Below are positions 10,282-18,902 of a stretch of 64,000 nucleotides of DNA, piece by piece (position 1 is the stretch's first letter; every line of letters starts with the position of its first letter). Below the pieces are notes generated by a model. The model did not search any database. It saw only the letters and a list, made by a program, of their open reading frames with translations, and had not been told where the DNA came from. The position numbers and the translations under genes were made by a program. Origin of the DNA: Burkholderia sp. D-99 (lineage in GTDB: Bacteria; Pseudomonadota; Gammaproteobacteria; Burkholderiales; Burkholderiaceae); NCBI RefSeq assembly GCF_011605345.1, contig NZ_JAAOXM010000013.1, positions 124,001 through 188,000 of the forward strand. The letters are read 5' to 3'.

Positions 10282-11805
10282 ATGAACGTTGCCGAACGCA
10301 AGCCGTTGCCGTGCCCGTCCGACTGGACGTTCGAACTGCTCGAGGAATACGACACGCACATCTCGCAGGTTGCCGAACAATACGAGCTCGACATCTACCC
10401 GATCCAGCTCGAACTGATCAGCGCCGAGCAGATGATGGACGCGTATGCGTCGGTCGGGATGCCCGTGAACTACCGTCACTGGTCGTTCGGCAAGCACTTC
10501 CTGTCGACCGAGAAGAGCTACCGCCGCGGCCAGATGGGGCTCGCGTACGAAATCGTCATCAACTCGAACCCGTGCATCGCGTATCTGATGGAAGAGAACA
10601 CGATGACGATGCAGGCGCTCGTCATCGCGCACGCGGCGTACGGGCACAACTCGTTCTTCAAGGGCAACTACCTGTTCCGGCTGTGGACCGACGCGCACGC
10701 GATCATCGACTATCTCGTGTACGCGAAGAACTACGTCGCGGAATGCGAGGAGCGCTACGGCCTCGATCGCGTCGAGGAACTGCTCGATTCGTGCCATGCA
10801 CTGATGAACTACGGCGTCGACCGCTACAAGCGGCCGCAGAAGCCTTCGCTGTCGAAGGAGTCCGCGCTGCGGCGCGAACGCGAGGCGTACCTGCAGTCGC
10901 AGGTGAACGAACTGTGGCGCACGCTGCCGGGCAAGAAGCCCGAGCTGATGGAAGAACAGGAAGACCGCTATCCGCCCGAGCCGCAGGAGAACCTGCTGTA
11001 TTTCGCGGAAAAGAATGCGCCGCTGCTCGAACCGTGGGAGCGGGAAGTGATCCGCATCGTGCGCAAGATCGGCCAGTATTTCTATCCGCAGCGGCAGACG
11101 CAGGTGATGAACGAAGGCTGGGCGACATTCTGGCACTACACGCTGCTGAATACGCTGTACAACCAAGGGAAGCTGGAAGACAGCTTCATGATGGAGTTCC
11201 TGCATTCGCACAGCAACGTGGTCTACCAGCCGCCCGTCACGAAGCCGTACTACAGCGGGATCAACCCGTATGCGCTCGGGTTTTCGATGATGAGCGACAT
11301 CCGGCGGATCTGCGAAGCGCCGACGGAGGAAGACTACAAGTGGTTTCCGGAGATCGCGGGCACCCCGTGGCTGCCGGCGATGCACTACGCGATGCGCAAC
11401 TTCAAGGACGAGAGCTTCATCGCGCAGTACCTGTCGCCGAGCCTGATCCGCGACATGCGGCTCTTCTCGGTGCTCGACGACGACATGCGCGATTCGCTCG
11501 AGGTGTCGGCGATCCACGACGATTCGGGCTACCAGTACGTGCGACAGGCACTGTCGAGGCAGTACGACATCCATCACCGCGAGCCGAACATCCAGGTGTG
11601 GGCGGTGAACACGCGCGGCGACCGCAGTCTCACGCTGCGCCACTTCATGACCGACAACCGCCACCTGTCGAACGACAGCGACGAGGTGCTCAAGCACATG
11701 GCGCGGCTCTGGCAATTCGACGTGTTCCTGGAAAGCGTCGACGAGGCCGGCACCGTGCGCAAGCGCTACGAGTGCCGCTACGTACCGCCGGAGGTGCGCA
11801 TCTGA
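10282..11805 (+). CDS. SpoVR family protein (YcgB-like)
   Basis: Third member of the PrkA-YeaH-SpoVR set, about 507 residues, near the 510 of E. coli YcgB, with which it shares long identical stretches (MMDAYASVGMPVNYRHWSFG; YEIVINSNPCIAYLMEENT; QTQVMNEGWATFWHY). HxxxxH-like histidines and the GWATFWH segment suggest a metal-dependent domain, but no reaction is established. Start choice: ATG 10282 follows AAGGAAG at good distance and leaves 13 residues before the conserved DWTFELLEEY. An in-frame ATG at 10126 overlaps the yeaH stop (ATGA) and would add 52 low-complexity Pro/Gly/Gln residues; it may be used through coupling. A strong terminator follows. Confidence 0.92.
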   Translation: MNVAERKPLPCPSDWTFELLEEYDTHISQVAEQYELDIYPIQLELISAEQMMDAYASVGMPVNYRHWSFGKHFLSTEKSYRRGQMGLAYEIVINSNPCIAYLMEENTMTMQALVIAHAAYGHNSFFKGNYLFRLWTDAHAIIDYLVYAKNYVAECEERYGLDRVEELLDSCHALMNYGVDRYKRPQKPSLSKESALRREREAYLQSQVNELWRTLPGKKPELMEEQEDRYPPEPQENLLYFAEKNAPLLEPWEREVIRIVRKIGQYFYPQRQTQVMNEGWATFWHYTLLNTLYNQGKLEDSFMMEFLHSHSNVVYQPPVTKPYYSGINPYALGFSMMSDIRRICEAPTEEDYKWFPEIAGTPWLPAMHYAMRNFKDESFIAQYLSPSLIRDMRLFSVLDDDMRDSLEVSAIHDDSGYQYVRQALSRQYDIHHREPNIQVWAVNTRGDRSLTLRHFMTDNRHLSNDSDEVLKHMARLWQFDVFLESVDEAGTVRKRYECRYVPPEVRI

Positions 11806-11832
11806 ACGTCGCCTGCGGAAAGTTTGCATCGG

Positions 11833-11858
11833 ACGCCAGCCTGCGGGCTGGCGTTTTC
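11833..11858 (+). terminator. Rho-independent terminator after spoVR
   Basis: Nine-bp perfect stem (11833-11841 ACGCCAGCC with 11846-11854 GGCTGGCGT), loop TGCG, followed by TTTTC. It lies 28 bp after the spoVR stop and closes the prkA operon. Confidence 0.8.
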
Positions 11859-12037
11859 ATATGACGAACACGTGGCAGGAGAAAAATTTTCTACATCCGG
11901 ACGAACCCGGAGAGCCTGTTACTTTACATTTCGCTAAAATCCCGTAGCGCCGTGCGCCGGAACCGGTGCCACGTTCGATCGCACGCGGCGGCCCCGGCCG
12001 TCTCGCCCAGAAAGCACTATAAGGAACAGACCAATCC

Positions 12038-13342
12038 ATGGACGTCCAGACCGACCAAGCTGCGCTGTCCGCGCATGACACCCGGCGGCGCGTGTTCGCC
12101 ATTGTCGGCGCCTCGTCGGGCAACCTCGTCGAGTGGTTCGACTTCTACATCTACTCGTTCTGCGCGCTGTACTTCGCGCCGGCGTTTTTCCCGAGCGGCA
12201 ACACGACGACGCAGCTGCTGAACACGGCGGGCGTGTTCGCGGCGGGCTTCCTGATGCGTCCGATCGGCGGCTGGCTGTTCGGCCGCATCGCCGACCGCCA
12301 CGGCCGGCGCAACGCGATGATGATCTCGGTGCTGATGATGTGCGGCGGCTCGCTCGTGATCGCGGTGCTGCCGACCTATGCGCAGATCGGCGCGCTCGCG
12401 CCGGCGCTGCTGCTGGTCGCGCGGCTGTTCCAGGGGCTGTCGGTGGGCGGCGAGTACGGCACGAGCGCGACCTACATGAGCGAGGTGGCGCTGAAGGGCC
12501 GCCGCGGCTTCTTCGCGTCGTTCCAGTACGTGACGCTGATCGGCGGCCAGCTGTGCGCGCTGCTCGTGCTCGTGATCCTGCAGCAGACGCTGTCGGCCGA
12601 CGAACTGAAGGCGTGGGGCTGGCGCATTCCGTTCGTGGTCGGCGCGGCGGCCGCGCTGATCTCGCTGTACCTGCGCAAGTCGCTCGACGAGACGTCGACG
12701 TCCACATCGCGCGACAAGAAAAATGCCGGCACGATCCGCGGCGTGTGGCAGCACAAGGGGGCGTTCTTCACGGTGGTCGGCTTCACCGCCGGCGGCTCGC
12801 TGATCTTCTACACGTTCACGACGTACATGCAGAAGTACCTCGTGAACACGGCCGGCATGCATGCGAAGACGGCCAGCAACGTGATGACCGTCGCGCTGCT
12901 CGTCTACATGCTGATGCAGCCGGTGTTCGGCGCGCTGTCCGACAAGATCGGCCGCCGCACGTCGATGATCCTGTTCGGCGCGTTCGCGGTGATCGGCACG
13001 GTGCCGCTGATGCATGCGCTGAAGGACGTGACGAGCCCGGTGGCCGCGTTCGTGCTGATCACGGTCGCGCTCGCGATCGTCAGCTTCTACACGTCGATCA
13101 GCGGGCTGATCAAGGCCGAGATGTTCCCGCCGGAAGTGCGTGCGATGGGTGTCGGCCTGTCGTATGCGGTCGCGAACGCGATCTTCGGCGGCTCGGCCGA
13201 GTACGTCGCGCTGTGGTTCAAGTCGATCGGCAGCGAGGAAACCTTCTACTGGTACGTGACCGTGCTGTGCGCGATCTCGCTGCTCGTGTCGTGGCAGATG
13301 CGCGATCCGAGCAAGGAAGGGTATCTGCGTCACGAGCCGTGA
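12038..13342 (+). CDS. kgtP: Alpha-ketoglutarate permease KgtP (MFS, metabolite:H+ symporter)
   Basis: Inner-membrane proton symporter for 2-oxoglutarate or a similar dicarboxylate, 434 residues with twelve hydrophobic segments. It keeps nearly all diagnostic stretches of E. coli KgtP: FAIVGASSGNLVEWFDFYIY at about residues 23-42, TTTQLLNTAGVFAAGFLMRP, the loop 2-3 motif GRIADRHGRRNAM, GLSVGGEYGTSATYMSEVAL, and AEMFPPEVRAMGVGLSYAVA near the C-terminus. The ATG follows ATAAGGAACAG. It stands alone between two terminators, so it is probably monocistronic. The relation to the neighbouring agmatine genes is unclear. Confidence 0.92.
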   Translation: MDVQTDQAALSAHDTRRRVFAIVGASSGNLVEWFDFYIYSFCALYFAPAFFPSGNTTTQLLNTAGVFAAGFLMRPIGGWLFGRIADRHGRRNAMMISVLMMCGGSLVIAVLPTYAQIGALAPALLLVARLFQGLSVGGEYGTSATYMSEVALKGRRGFFASFQYVTLIGGQLCALLVLVILQQTLSADELKAWGWRIPFVVGAAAALISLYLRKSLDETSTSTSRDKKNAGTIRGVWQHKGAFFTVVGFTAGGSLIFYTFTTYMQKYLVNTAGMHAKTASNVMTVALLVYMLMQPVFGALSDKIGRRTSMILFGAFAVIGTVPLMHALKDVTSPVAAFVLITVALAIVSFYTSISGLIKAEMFPPEVRAMGVGLSYAVANAIFGGSAEYVALWFKSIGSEETFYWYVTVLCAISLLVSWQMRDPSKEGYLRHEP

Positions 13343-13394
13343 TCGGCTGCACATTGCGCATATGGTGCGCATTGCGTGCATTTGCATCTTGACG

Positions 13395-13426
13395 AACGTC
13401 CCGCCAGCCGGCGGGACGTTTTTTTT
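13395..13426 (+). terminator. Strong rho-independent terminator after kgtP
   Basis: Perfect 11-bp stem AACGTCCCGCC / GGCGGGACGTT (13395-13405 with 13410-13420), loop AGCC, then a run of eight T to 13426. It lies between the convergent kgtP and LysR genes. The T-run serves the plus strand; the minus strand lacks an equally good one. Confidence 0.9.
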
Positions 13427-13437
13427 GCGGCGTGCGA

Positions 13438-14367
13438 TTACGCGGGGGGAGGCGGCGCAGGGTCGCGCGCCGGGGCGGATGCGCTCGACAAGCTGCCTTG
13501 CTCGACCAGCCATTCGAACATCCGCTCGACGATCGGCGAGCGCGACGGGCCTTCCATGCGTGACAGCCACCACGTGGTGCCGGGCAATCGCGGGTAGTCG
13601 GCGAGCACGGTAAGCGCGCGCTGGTCGATGCTCGCCTGCGCAACGAGGCGCGGCAGGCAGGCGATGCCGCGGCCGCGCAGCACGGCGTCCAGCACGAGCC
13701 GCTGGTCGTCGTAGATCGCATGCATCCGGAACGCCGACAGCCGCTCGCGGAACACCGTCGCCAGGCGCTCGTCGGTCAGGCTGGCTTCGAGGCAGATGAG
13801 CCCCGCATGCTGCGGATGCTCGTCGCGCGTCACGCGGTCGAGTTGCTCCGCCAGCGGGGTCGCGCACACCGTCACCCATTCGTCCCGCATGAACGGGATA
13901 TCGAGCAGGCCGGGCTGCAGCATCGGCCGCATGCCGATCGTCATGTCGACGTCGATCTCGTCGACGTAGCGCGCGGTTTCGTCGGTCGACAGCAGCGGGC
14001 ACAGGTCGGGCAGGACCTGCTGCAACTGCTCGAGGCGCGGCTGCAGCCAGCCGTGCAGCAACGGCGCGGGACACACGAGCACGACGAGCCCCGAGTTCAG
14101 GTAGGTCGCGATGCGGTCGAGCCCGCCGCGCAACGTGTCCATCGCGCGCTGCACGCTGCGCTGCAGGACCTCGCCGGCGATGGTCAGCTCGACGCCGCGG
14201 CCGCGCCGGCGGAACAGCGGTTGCCCGAGTTGCGCTTCGAGCTGCTGGATCTGATGGCTGACCGCCGATTGCGACAGGTGGAGCTCGTCGGCCGCGCGCG
14301 AGAAATTACCCAGCCGGGCCGCGGCTTCAAAGCCGATCAGGAGCTTCAGGGACGGAACACGTTGCAT
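13438..14367 (-). CDS. LysR-family transcriptional regulator divergent from aguA
   Basis: LysR regulator of 309 residues. The N-terminal winged HTH is clear: FEAAARLGNFSRAADELHLS at about residues 13-32, then QSAVSHQIQQLEAQLGQPLF and the RRRGRGVELTIAGE segment, typical of the GcvA-like branch. The effector domain is complete and the C-terminus is Pro/Ala rich. Transcribed away from the agmatine deiminase gene with a 101-bp shared intergenic region containing inverted AGGTTAA half-sites. By the usual LysR layout it should control itself and aguA-aguB and the genes beyond. The inducer (agmatine, N-carbamoylputrescine or putrescine) is inferred from neighbours only. Confidence 0.88.
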   Translation of the reverse strand: MQRVPSLKLLIGFEAAARLGNFSRAADELHLSQSAVSHQIQQLEAQLGQPLFRRRGRGVELTIAGEVLQRSVQRAMDTLRGGLDRIATYLNSGLVVLVCPAPLLHGWLQPRLEQLQQVLPDLCPLLSTDETARYVDEIDVDMTIGMRPMLQPGLLDIPFMRDEWVTVCATPLAEQLDRVTRDEHPQHAGLICLEASLTDERLATVFRERLSAFRMHAIYDDQRLVLDAVLRGRGIACLPRLVAQASIDQRALTVLADYPRLPGTTWWLSRMEGPSRSPIVERMFEWLVEQGSLSSASAPARDPAPPPPA

Positions 14368-14376
14368 CGAGGTATG

Positions 14377-14431
14377 AGGTTAATTGATCAATGAAGCCAA
14401 AAAATATCAATATTCATCAAGTTTAACCTGA
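14377..14431. promoter_or_regulatory. Inverted AGGTTAA half-sites in the LysR/aguA divergent promoter
   Basis: AGGTTAATTGAT reads on the plus strand from 14377. The minus strand carries AGGTTAAACTTGAT ending at the other edge. The half-sites are about 30 bp apart and the spacer is AT-rich. It also contains the palindrome TTGATCAA near 14384. This is a good candidate for the binding site of the adjacent LysR regulator; no experimental site is known to me. Confidence 0.5.
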
Positions 14432-14468
14432 CGCACAATCGGCCATCAATCACAACGGAGGTTGAACG

Positions 14469-15506
14469 ATGGGTCGCTTTGATGCTCGCCAGCGCGGTTA
14501 CCGGATGCCCGCCGAATGGGAATCCATGGATGCCACGTGGCTCGGATGGCCGGTTCTCGACAATCGCGAGGAGCTGTGGGGGAGCCATTACGCGCAGGTG
14601 TGCCGCGAATTCGCGCTGGTCGCGCGGACGATCGCCCGCTACCAGCGCTGCGTGGTGGCCGTGCATCACAGCCAGGCCGATGCCGCGCGCGAGCGGGTTG
14701 GCGCGAGCGTGGACGTGCTGCCGGTCGCGGCCGAGGACAACTGGCTGCGCGATTGCGGGCCGATCTTCCTCACGAGCGAACAGCGCGGGCTGGGCGCGGC
14801 CGTGTTCCGCTTCAACTGCTGGGGTGAGAAGTACCAGCCGTACGACGGCTGCCAGCAGGCCGGACAGGATATCGCGCGCGCGGCCGGTGCGGAGATCTTC
14901 AATTCGCACATGGTGCTGGAGGGCGGCTCGTTTTATGTCGACGGACAGGGCACGCTGGTCACCACCGAGAGTTGCCTGCTGCATCCCAATCGCAATCCGC
15001 ACCTCAGCCGCGCGGAGATCGAGGCGGAGCTGCGCCGCATGCTGGGCGTCGAGAAGATCGTGTGGCTGCCGGGCAATCCCGACGAAGTGGAGACGAACGG
15101 GCACGTGGACGGCATCGCGTCGTTCATCGCACCCGGCCGGATGCTGTGCCAGACCGCGCTGCCGGAGCAGGGCGACTATTTTCATGTGATGCGGGAAAAC
15201 CGTCGCGCGCTGGAACTCGCGACCGATGCGGCGGGGCGCCGTTTCGAGCTGCTCGACCTGCCGTCGCCGATCGTCAGCGAACGCTTCGGCTCCGAGCGCT
15301 ACTGCGATTGCTATGCGAACTACATTCTGGTGAACGGCGCGGTGATCGTGTCCGCGTTCGGCGTCGAGCAGGATCAGGCCGCGCGCGAGGTATTCGGTCG
15401 CGCGTTCCCCGGGCGCAATGTGGAGATGCTGCCGATCCCGACGCTGTCGATCGGCGGCGGCAGCATCCACTGTTCGACGCAGCAGCAGCCGTCCGTCGCG
15501 AACTGA
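14469..15506 (+). CDS. aguA: Agmatine deiminase (cytosolic)
   Basis: Hydrolyses agmatine to N-carbamoylputrescine and ammonia. 345 residues, no export signal, normal length. Family landmarks: YRMPAEWESMDATWLGWP near the N-terminus, NWLRDCGPIFL at about residue 95, LEGGSFYVDGQGTLVTTESC near 152, NGHVDGIASF with the catalytic His at about 210, and the C-terminal nucleophile loop GGGSIHCSTQQQP at about 326-338 with Cys as nucleophile. The ATG has a good Shine-Dalgarno (CGGAGG, spacing 7). First gene of aguA-aguB-binding protein-Tat paralogues, divergent from the LysR gene. Of the three homologues here this is the one expected to act as the classical enzyme. Confidence 0.93.
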   Translation: MGRFDARQRGYRMPAEWESMDATWLGWPVLDNREELWGSHYAQVCREFALVARTIARYQRCVVAVHHSQADAARERVGASVDVLPVAAEDNWLRDCGPIFLTSEQRGLGAAVFRFNCWGEKYQPYDGCQQAGQDIARAAGAEIFNSHMVLEGGSFYVDGQGTLVTTESCLLHPNRNPHLSRAEIEAELRRMLGVEKIVWLPGNPDEVETNGHVDGIASFIAPGRMLCQTALPEQGDYFHVMRENRRALELATDAAGRRFELLDLPSPIVSERFGSERYCDCYANYILVNGAVIVSAFGVEQDQAAREVFGRAFPGRNVEMLPIPTLSIGGGSIHCSTQQQPSVAN

Positions 15507-15552
15507 GCGACGTCCCGTCAGCGGTTTCCGGTTCCACCGAGGAGCAATCGCA

Positions 15553-16467
15553 ATGCCGTCCAAACACATTACCGTCGCCGCCGTCCAGATGGCGTCGGGC
15601 AGCTGGAATCTCGAAGACAACATGGCCACCGCGGAGCGCCTGATCCGCGCGGCCGCCGCGCAGGGCGCGAATCTCGTGCTGTGCCCGGAGCTGTTCGCGA
15701 TGCCGTACTTCTGCCTCGACCAGAACGTGCGCCACCTCGAACTCGCGCAGCCGTTCGAAGGCAACGCGCAGATCGCCCGTTTCGCGGCGCTGGCCGGCGA
15801 ACTCGGCGTCGTGCTGCCGATCGGCTTCTTCGAGCGTGCGGGCAATGCCGCGTACAACTCGATCGCCGTGGCGGACGCGGACGGGCGCGTGCTCGGCGTC
15901 TATCGCAAGACGCATATCCCGGACGGGCCGGGCTATACGGAGAAGTTCTATTTCACGCCGGGCGATACCGGCTTCAAGGTGTGGGATACGCGCTTCGGCC
16001 GGATCGGCATCGGCATCTGCTGGGACCAGTGGTACCCGGAGACGGCGCGCAGCCTCGCGTTGATGGGCGCCGAGATCCTGTGCTTTCCGACCATCATCGG
16101 CTCGGAGCCGTTCAGCAGCGAGTTCGATTCGGCCGGGCACTGGCAGCGCACGATGCAGGGCCACGCGGGCGCCAACATGGTGCCGGTGGTGGCGGCCAAC
16201 CGGATCGGCCGCGAAGTCGGCTTCGGCAACGGCAATCCGCAGCAGCAGGCGCTCACGGGCGTGTTCTACGGGTCGAGCTTCATCGCGGATCACACCGGGG
16301 AGAAGCAGGTCGAGGCGAACCGCACCGACGAAGCGGTACTCGTGCACACGTTCGATCTCGATGCGATCCGCGCCGACCGGCAATCGTGGGGCTTTTTCCG
16401 CGATCGCCGCCCGGAGATGTATCGCACGTTGCTGACCAGCGACGGTGTATCGTCCTGCTATCGATGA
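15553..16467 (+). CDS. aguB: N-carbamoylputrescine amidase
   Basis: Nitrilase-superfamily enzyme converting N-carbamoylputrescine to putrescine, CO2 and ammonia, the step after AguA. 304 residues, normal for the family. The Glu-Lys-Cys triad is visible: Glu in LVLCPELFAMPYFC (about residue 46), Lys in GVYRKTHIPDGPGYTEKFYF (about 120), Cys in IGIGICWDQWYPETAR (about 157). The start at 15553 lies after GAGGAGC and gives MPSKHITVAAVQMASG. It is 46 bp after aguA and 10 bp before the binding-protein gene, so the three are almost certainly cotranscribed. Together AguA and AguB turn agmatine into putrescine for carbon/nitrogen use or polyamine supply. Confidence 0.94.
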   Translation: MPSKHITVAAVQMASGSWNLEDNMATAERLIRAAAAQGANLVLCPELFAMPYFCLDQNVRHLELAQPFEGNAQIARFAALAGELGVVLPIGFFERAGNAAYNSIAVADADGRVLGVYRKTHIPDGPGYTEKFYFTPGDTGFKVWDTRFGRIGIGICWDQWYPETARSLALMGAEILCFPTIIGSEPFSSEFDSAGHWQRTMQGHAGANMVPVVAANRIGREVGFGNGNPQQQALTGVFYGSSFIADHTGEKQVEANRTDEAVLVHTFDLDAIRADRQSWGFFRDRRPEMYRTLLTSDGVSSCYR

Positions 16468-16477
16468 GGAAGGCCCG

Positions 16478-17590
16478 ATGAAACGGAACGGATGGTTGCG
16501 CTTCGCGGTGCCGGGCCTCGCGCTGTGCGTATTGGCCGGAACGGCCCGCGCCGACGACGAGAAGGTGCTGAACCTGTACAACTGGAGCAATTACTTCGCG
16601 CCGGATACGCTGGCCGGCTTCGAGAAGGAAACCGGCATCAAGGTGCGCTACGACGCGTACGACAGTGACGAGACACTGCAGTCGAAGCTGCTGACCGGCA
16701 ACAGCGGCTACGACCTCGTGTGGCCGACCAACGACTTCATGGCCAAGCAGATCCAGGCGGGCGTGTTTCGCAAGCTCGACAAGAACCGGCTGCCGAACCT
16801 GAAGTATCTCGATCCGTCGCTGCTGAAGCAGATGGCGCAATCCGATCCCGGCAACCAGTACGGCGTGCCGTACATGTGGGGCACCGTGGGCGTCGGCTAC
16901 GACCGCGCCAGGGTGCGCGCGATCCTCGGCAAGGACATGCCGGCCGACAGCCTCGACCTGCTGTTCAAGCCGGAGATCGCGGCGCGCGTGGCCGCGAAGT
17001 GCGGGCTGGGCCTGCAGGACTCCGCGAGCACCGTGCTGCCGCTGGCGCTGCGCTACATCGGCCGCGATCCGATGCATCCGTCCACGCAGGACTATGCAGC
17101 CGCGCAGGCGATGCTGATGAAGATCCGGCCGTTCATCCGCGAGTTCGTGGGTTCGTCCGATGCCAACGAGTTGATCGACGGGGAGCTGTGCGTGACGGTC
17201 GGCTTTTCCGGCGCGATCAACCTGGCCGCGCAGAAGGCGAAGGCGCGTGATCCGAAACGCGACGTCGTGTACGACATTCCGCGGATCGGCACTCTGATGT
17301 GGTTCGACGCGATGGTCATTCCGGCATCCGCGAAACATCCGGACAACGCGCATGCGTTCATCAACTACATCCTGCGTCCGGACGTGATCGCGAAGATCTC
17401 GAATTCGACGCGCTACGCGAACGCGAACCTGGGTGCGCTGAAGCTGATGGATCCGGCGCTGGTGCGCGATCCGGCCATCTATCCGGACGAGTCGACGCGG
17501 CGTACGCTGTTCACGCCGATCGCCGAATCGCCGGCCACGATGCGTCTCGAAGGCCGGACCTGGCTCGGCTTCAAGACGGCGCGCCCGTGA
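16478..17590 (+). CDS. PotF/PotD-like polyamine-binding periplasmic protein (orphan)
   Basis: Extracytoplasmic solute-binding protein of the putrescine/spermidine family, 370 residues. Sec signal peptide MKRNGWLRFAVPGLALCVLA with likely cleavage after TARA. The mature protein begins DDEKVLNLYNWSNYFAPDTL, the hallmark of PotF, with later NSGYDLVWPTNDFMAKQIQ and QYGVPYMWGTVGVGYD. No permease or ATPase genes for a Pot system are nearby, so it must work with a transporter encoded elsewhere or serve as a sensor/buffer. The likely ligand is putrescine or agmatine given the flanking genes. The start at 16478 follows GAGGAAGG with good spacing. Confidence 0.88.
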   Translation: MKRNGWLRFAVPGLALCVLAGTARADDEKVLNLYNWSNYFAPDTLAGFEKETGIKVRYDAYDSDETLQSKLLTGNSGYDLVWPTNDFMAKQIQAGVFRKLDKNRLPNLKYLDPSLLKQMAQSDPGNQYGVPYMWGTVGVGYDRARVRAILGKDMPADSLDLLFKPEIAARVAAKCGLGLQDSASTVLPLALRYIGRDPMHPSTQDYAAAQAMLMKIRPFIREFVGSSDANELIDGELCVTVGFSGAINLAAQKAKARDPKRDVVYDIPRIGTLMWFDAMVIPASAKHPDNAHAFINYILRPDVIAKISNSTRYANANLGALKLMDPALVRDPAIYPDESTRRTLFTPIAESPATMRLEGRTWLGFKTARP

Positions 17591-17640
17591 CGGCCAGCAC
17601 CGAAACAATCGAAGTAACCGGCAAGCGAAAGAGGAATGCC

Positions 17641-18753
17641 ATGACCACACGACGTCAACTGTTGAAACGCGGCCTGTCCGTCTCGGGCGCGGCGCTGGCC
17701 GCCAGCGCGATGGGCGGGTTGTTCGGCCGCGCCGCGCACGCGCAGCAGGGCGCCACCTGGCACATGCCGGACGAAGGCGCGCCGCACACGGCGACCTGGA
17801 TGGCGTTCGGCCCGAGCGAGGACATCTGGGGCGCGCGGCTGTTGCCCGTGGTGCGCGAGCATCTCGCCGCGGTCGCGAAGGCCATCGCCGCGCACGAGCC
17901 GCTCAAGATGCTGGTGCGGGAAGAGGATTACGCGGTCGCGTCGCGCCTGTGCGGCTCGTCGGTCGAACTCGTCCAGCATCCGGTCGACGACCTGTGGATG
18001 CGAGACACCGGGCCCGTGTTCGTGAAGAGCGCGTCGGGCCAGCTCGGCGGCGTGAGCTTCAATTTCAACGGCTGGGGCAACAAGCAGGAACACGACCAGG
18101 ACGCGGAAGTCGCGCCGTTCGTGGCGGAGCGCGCCGGTGCGCGGCTGATCGACACGAAGCTCGTGCTGGAAGGCGGCGGCATCGAGGTGGACGGCGAGGG
18201 CACGGCGATCATCACGCGCAGCTGCGTGCTCAATCCGAACCGCAATCCGGGCGTCAGCCACGCCCAGTGCGAGGCGGAACTGAGCCGGTTGCTGGGGCTG
18301 AAGAAGATCATCTGGTTGCCGGGCATCGCAGGCAAGGACATCACCGACGGGCATACCGACTTCTACGCGCGCTTCACGAGCCCGGGTGTCGTGGTGGCGG
18401 GGCTCGATACCGATCCGTCGTCGTACGATCACGCGGTGACGCGGCAGCATCTGGAGATCCTGCGGAAATCCACCGATGCGAAGGGGCGCCCGTTGAAGGT
18501 CGTCGTGCTGCAGGGGCCGAAGACCGTCCGGCGCACCTACGAGAACGCGGAGTTCGCGGCCGGCTATATCAACTTCTACGTGTGCAATCGCGCGGTGATT
18601 GCGCCGCAATTCGGCGACAGCCGTGCCGACCGCAATACGCGCGACACGCTCGTCGACCTGTTTCCCGGCCGTGAAGTCATTCAATTGAACATCGACGGCA
18701 TCGCCGCGGGTGGCGGCGGCATCCACTGCACGACGCAACAGCAACCGGCCTGA
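17641..18753 (+). CDS. Tat-exported agmatine deiminase family protein
   Basis: 370 residues with a clear twin-arginine signal: TTRRQLLKRGLSVSGAALAA at residues 2-21, a hydrophobic stretch, and probable cleavage near AHA at about 36. The mature protein is a complete deiminase-fold homologue: WMRDTGPVFVKSASGQ near 120, LEGGGIEVDGEGTAIITRSC near 177, DGHTDFYARF (catalytic His region), and the nucleophile loop AGGGGIHCTTQQQPA at the very C-terminus. All expected catalytic residues appear present, so a periplasmic deiminase is plausible. The replacement of the cytosolic enzyme's GHVDGIASF by GHTDFYARF suggests a different substrate range. It follows the binding-protein gene by 50 bp, with GAGGAATGCC before the ATG. 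Substrate not established. Confidence 0.87.
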   Translation: MTTRRQLLKRGLSVSGAALAASAMGGLFGRAAHAQQGATWHMPDEGAPHTATWMAFGPSEDIWGARLLPVVREHLAAVAKAIAAHEPLKMLVREEDYAVASRLCGSSVELVQHPVDDLWMRDTGPVFVKSASGQLGGVSFNFNGWGNKQEHDQDAEVAPFVAERAGARLIDTKLVLEGGGIEVDGEGTAIITRSCVLNPNRNPGVSHAQCEAELSRLLGLKKIIWLPGIAGKDITDGHTDFYARFTSPGVVVAGLDTDPSSYDHAVTRQHLEILRKSTDAKGRPLKVVVLQGPKTVRRTYENAEFAAGYINFYVCNRAVIAPQFGDSRADRNTRDTLVDLFPGREVIQLNIDGIAAGGGGIHCTTQQQPA

Positions 18754-18902
18754 ACGCGGCGACCGGCCGGTCCCCGCGACCGGTCCGCATGCTGCCTGCA
18801 TTTTCCAGTCTTTACGGACTACTGATAAACCGCGCGAAATCCGTCTCGGAGGACGGACGCCGATGCGCACGCGCGCACGGGTTGCGCAACGGAGTTGAAT
18901 AC

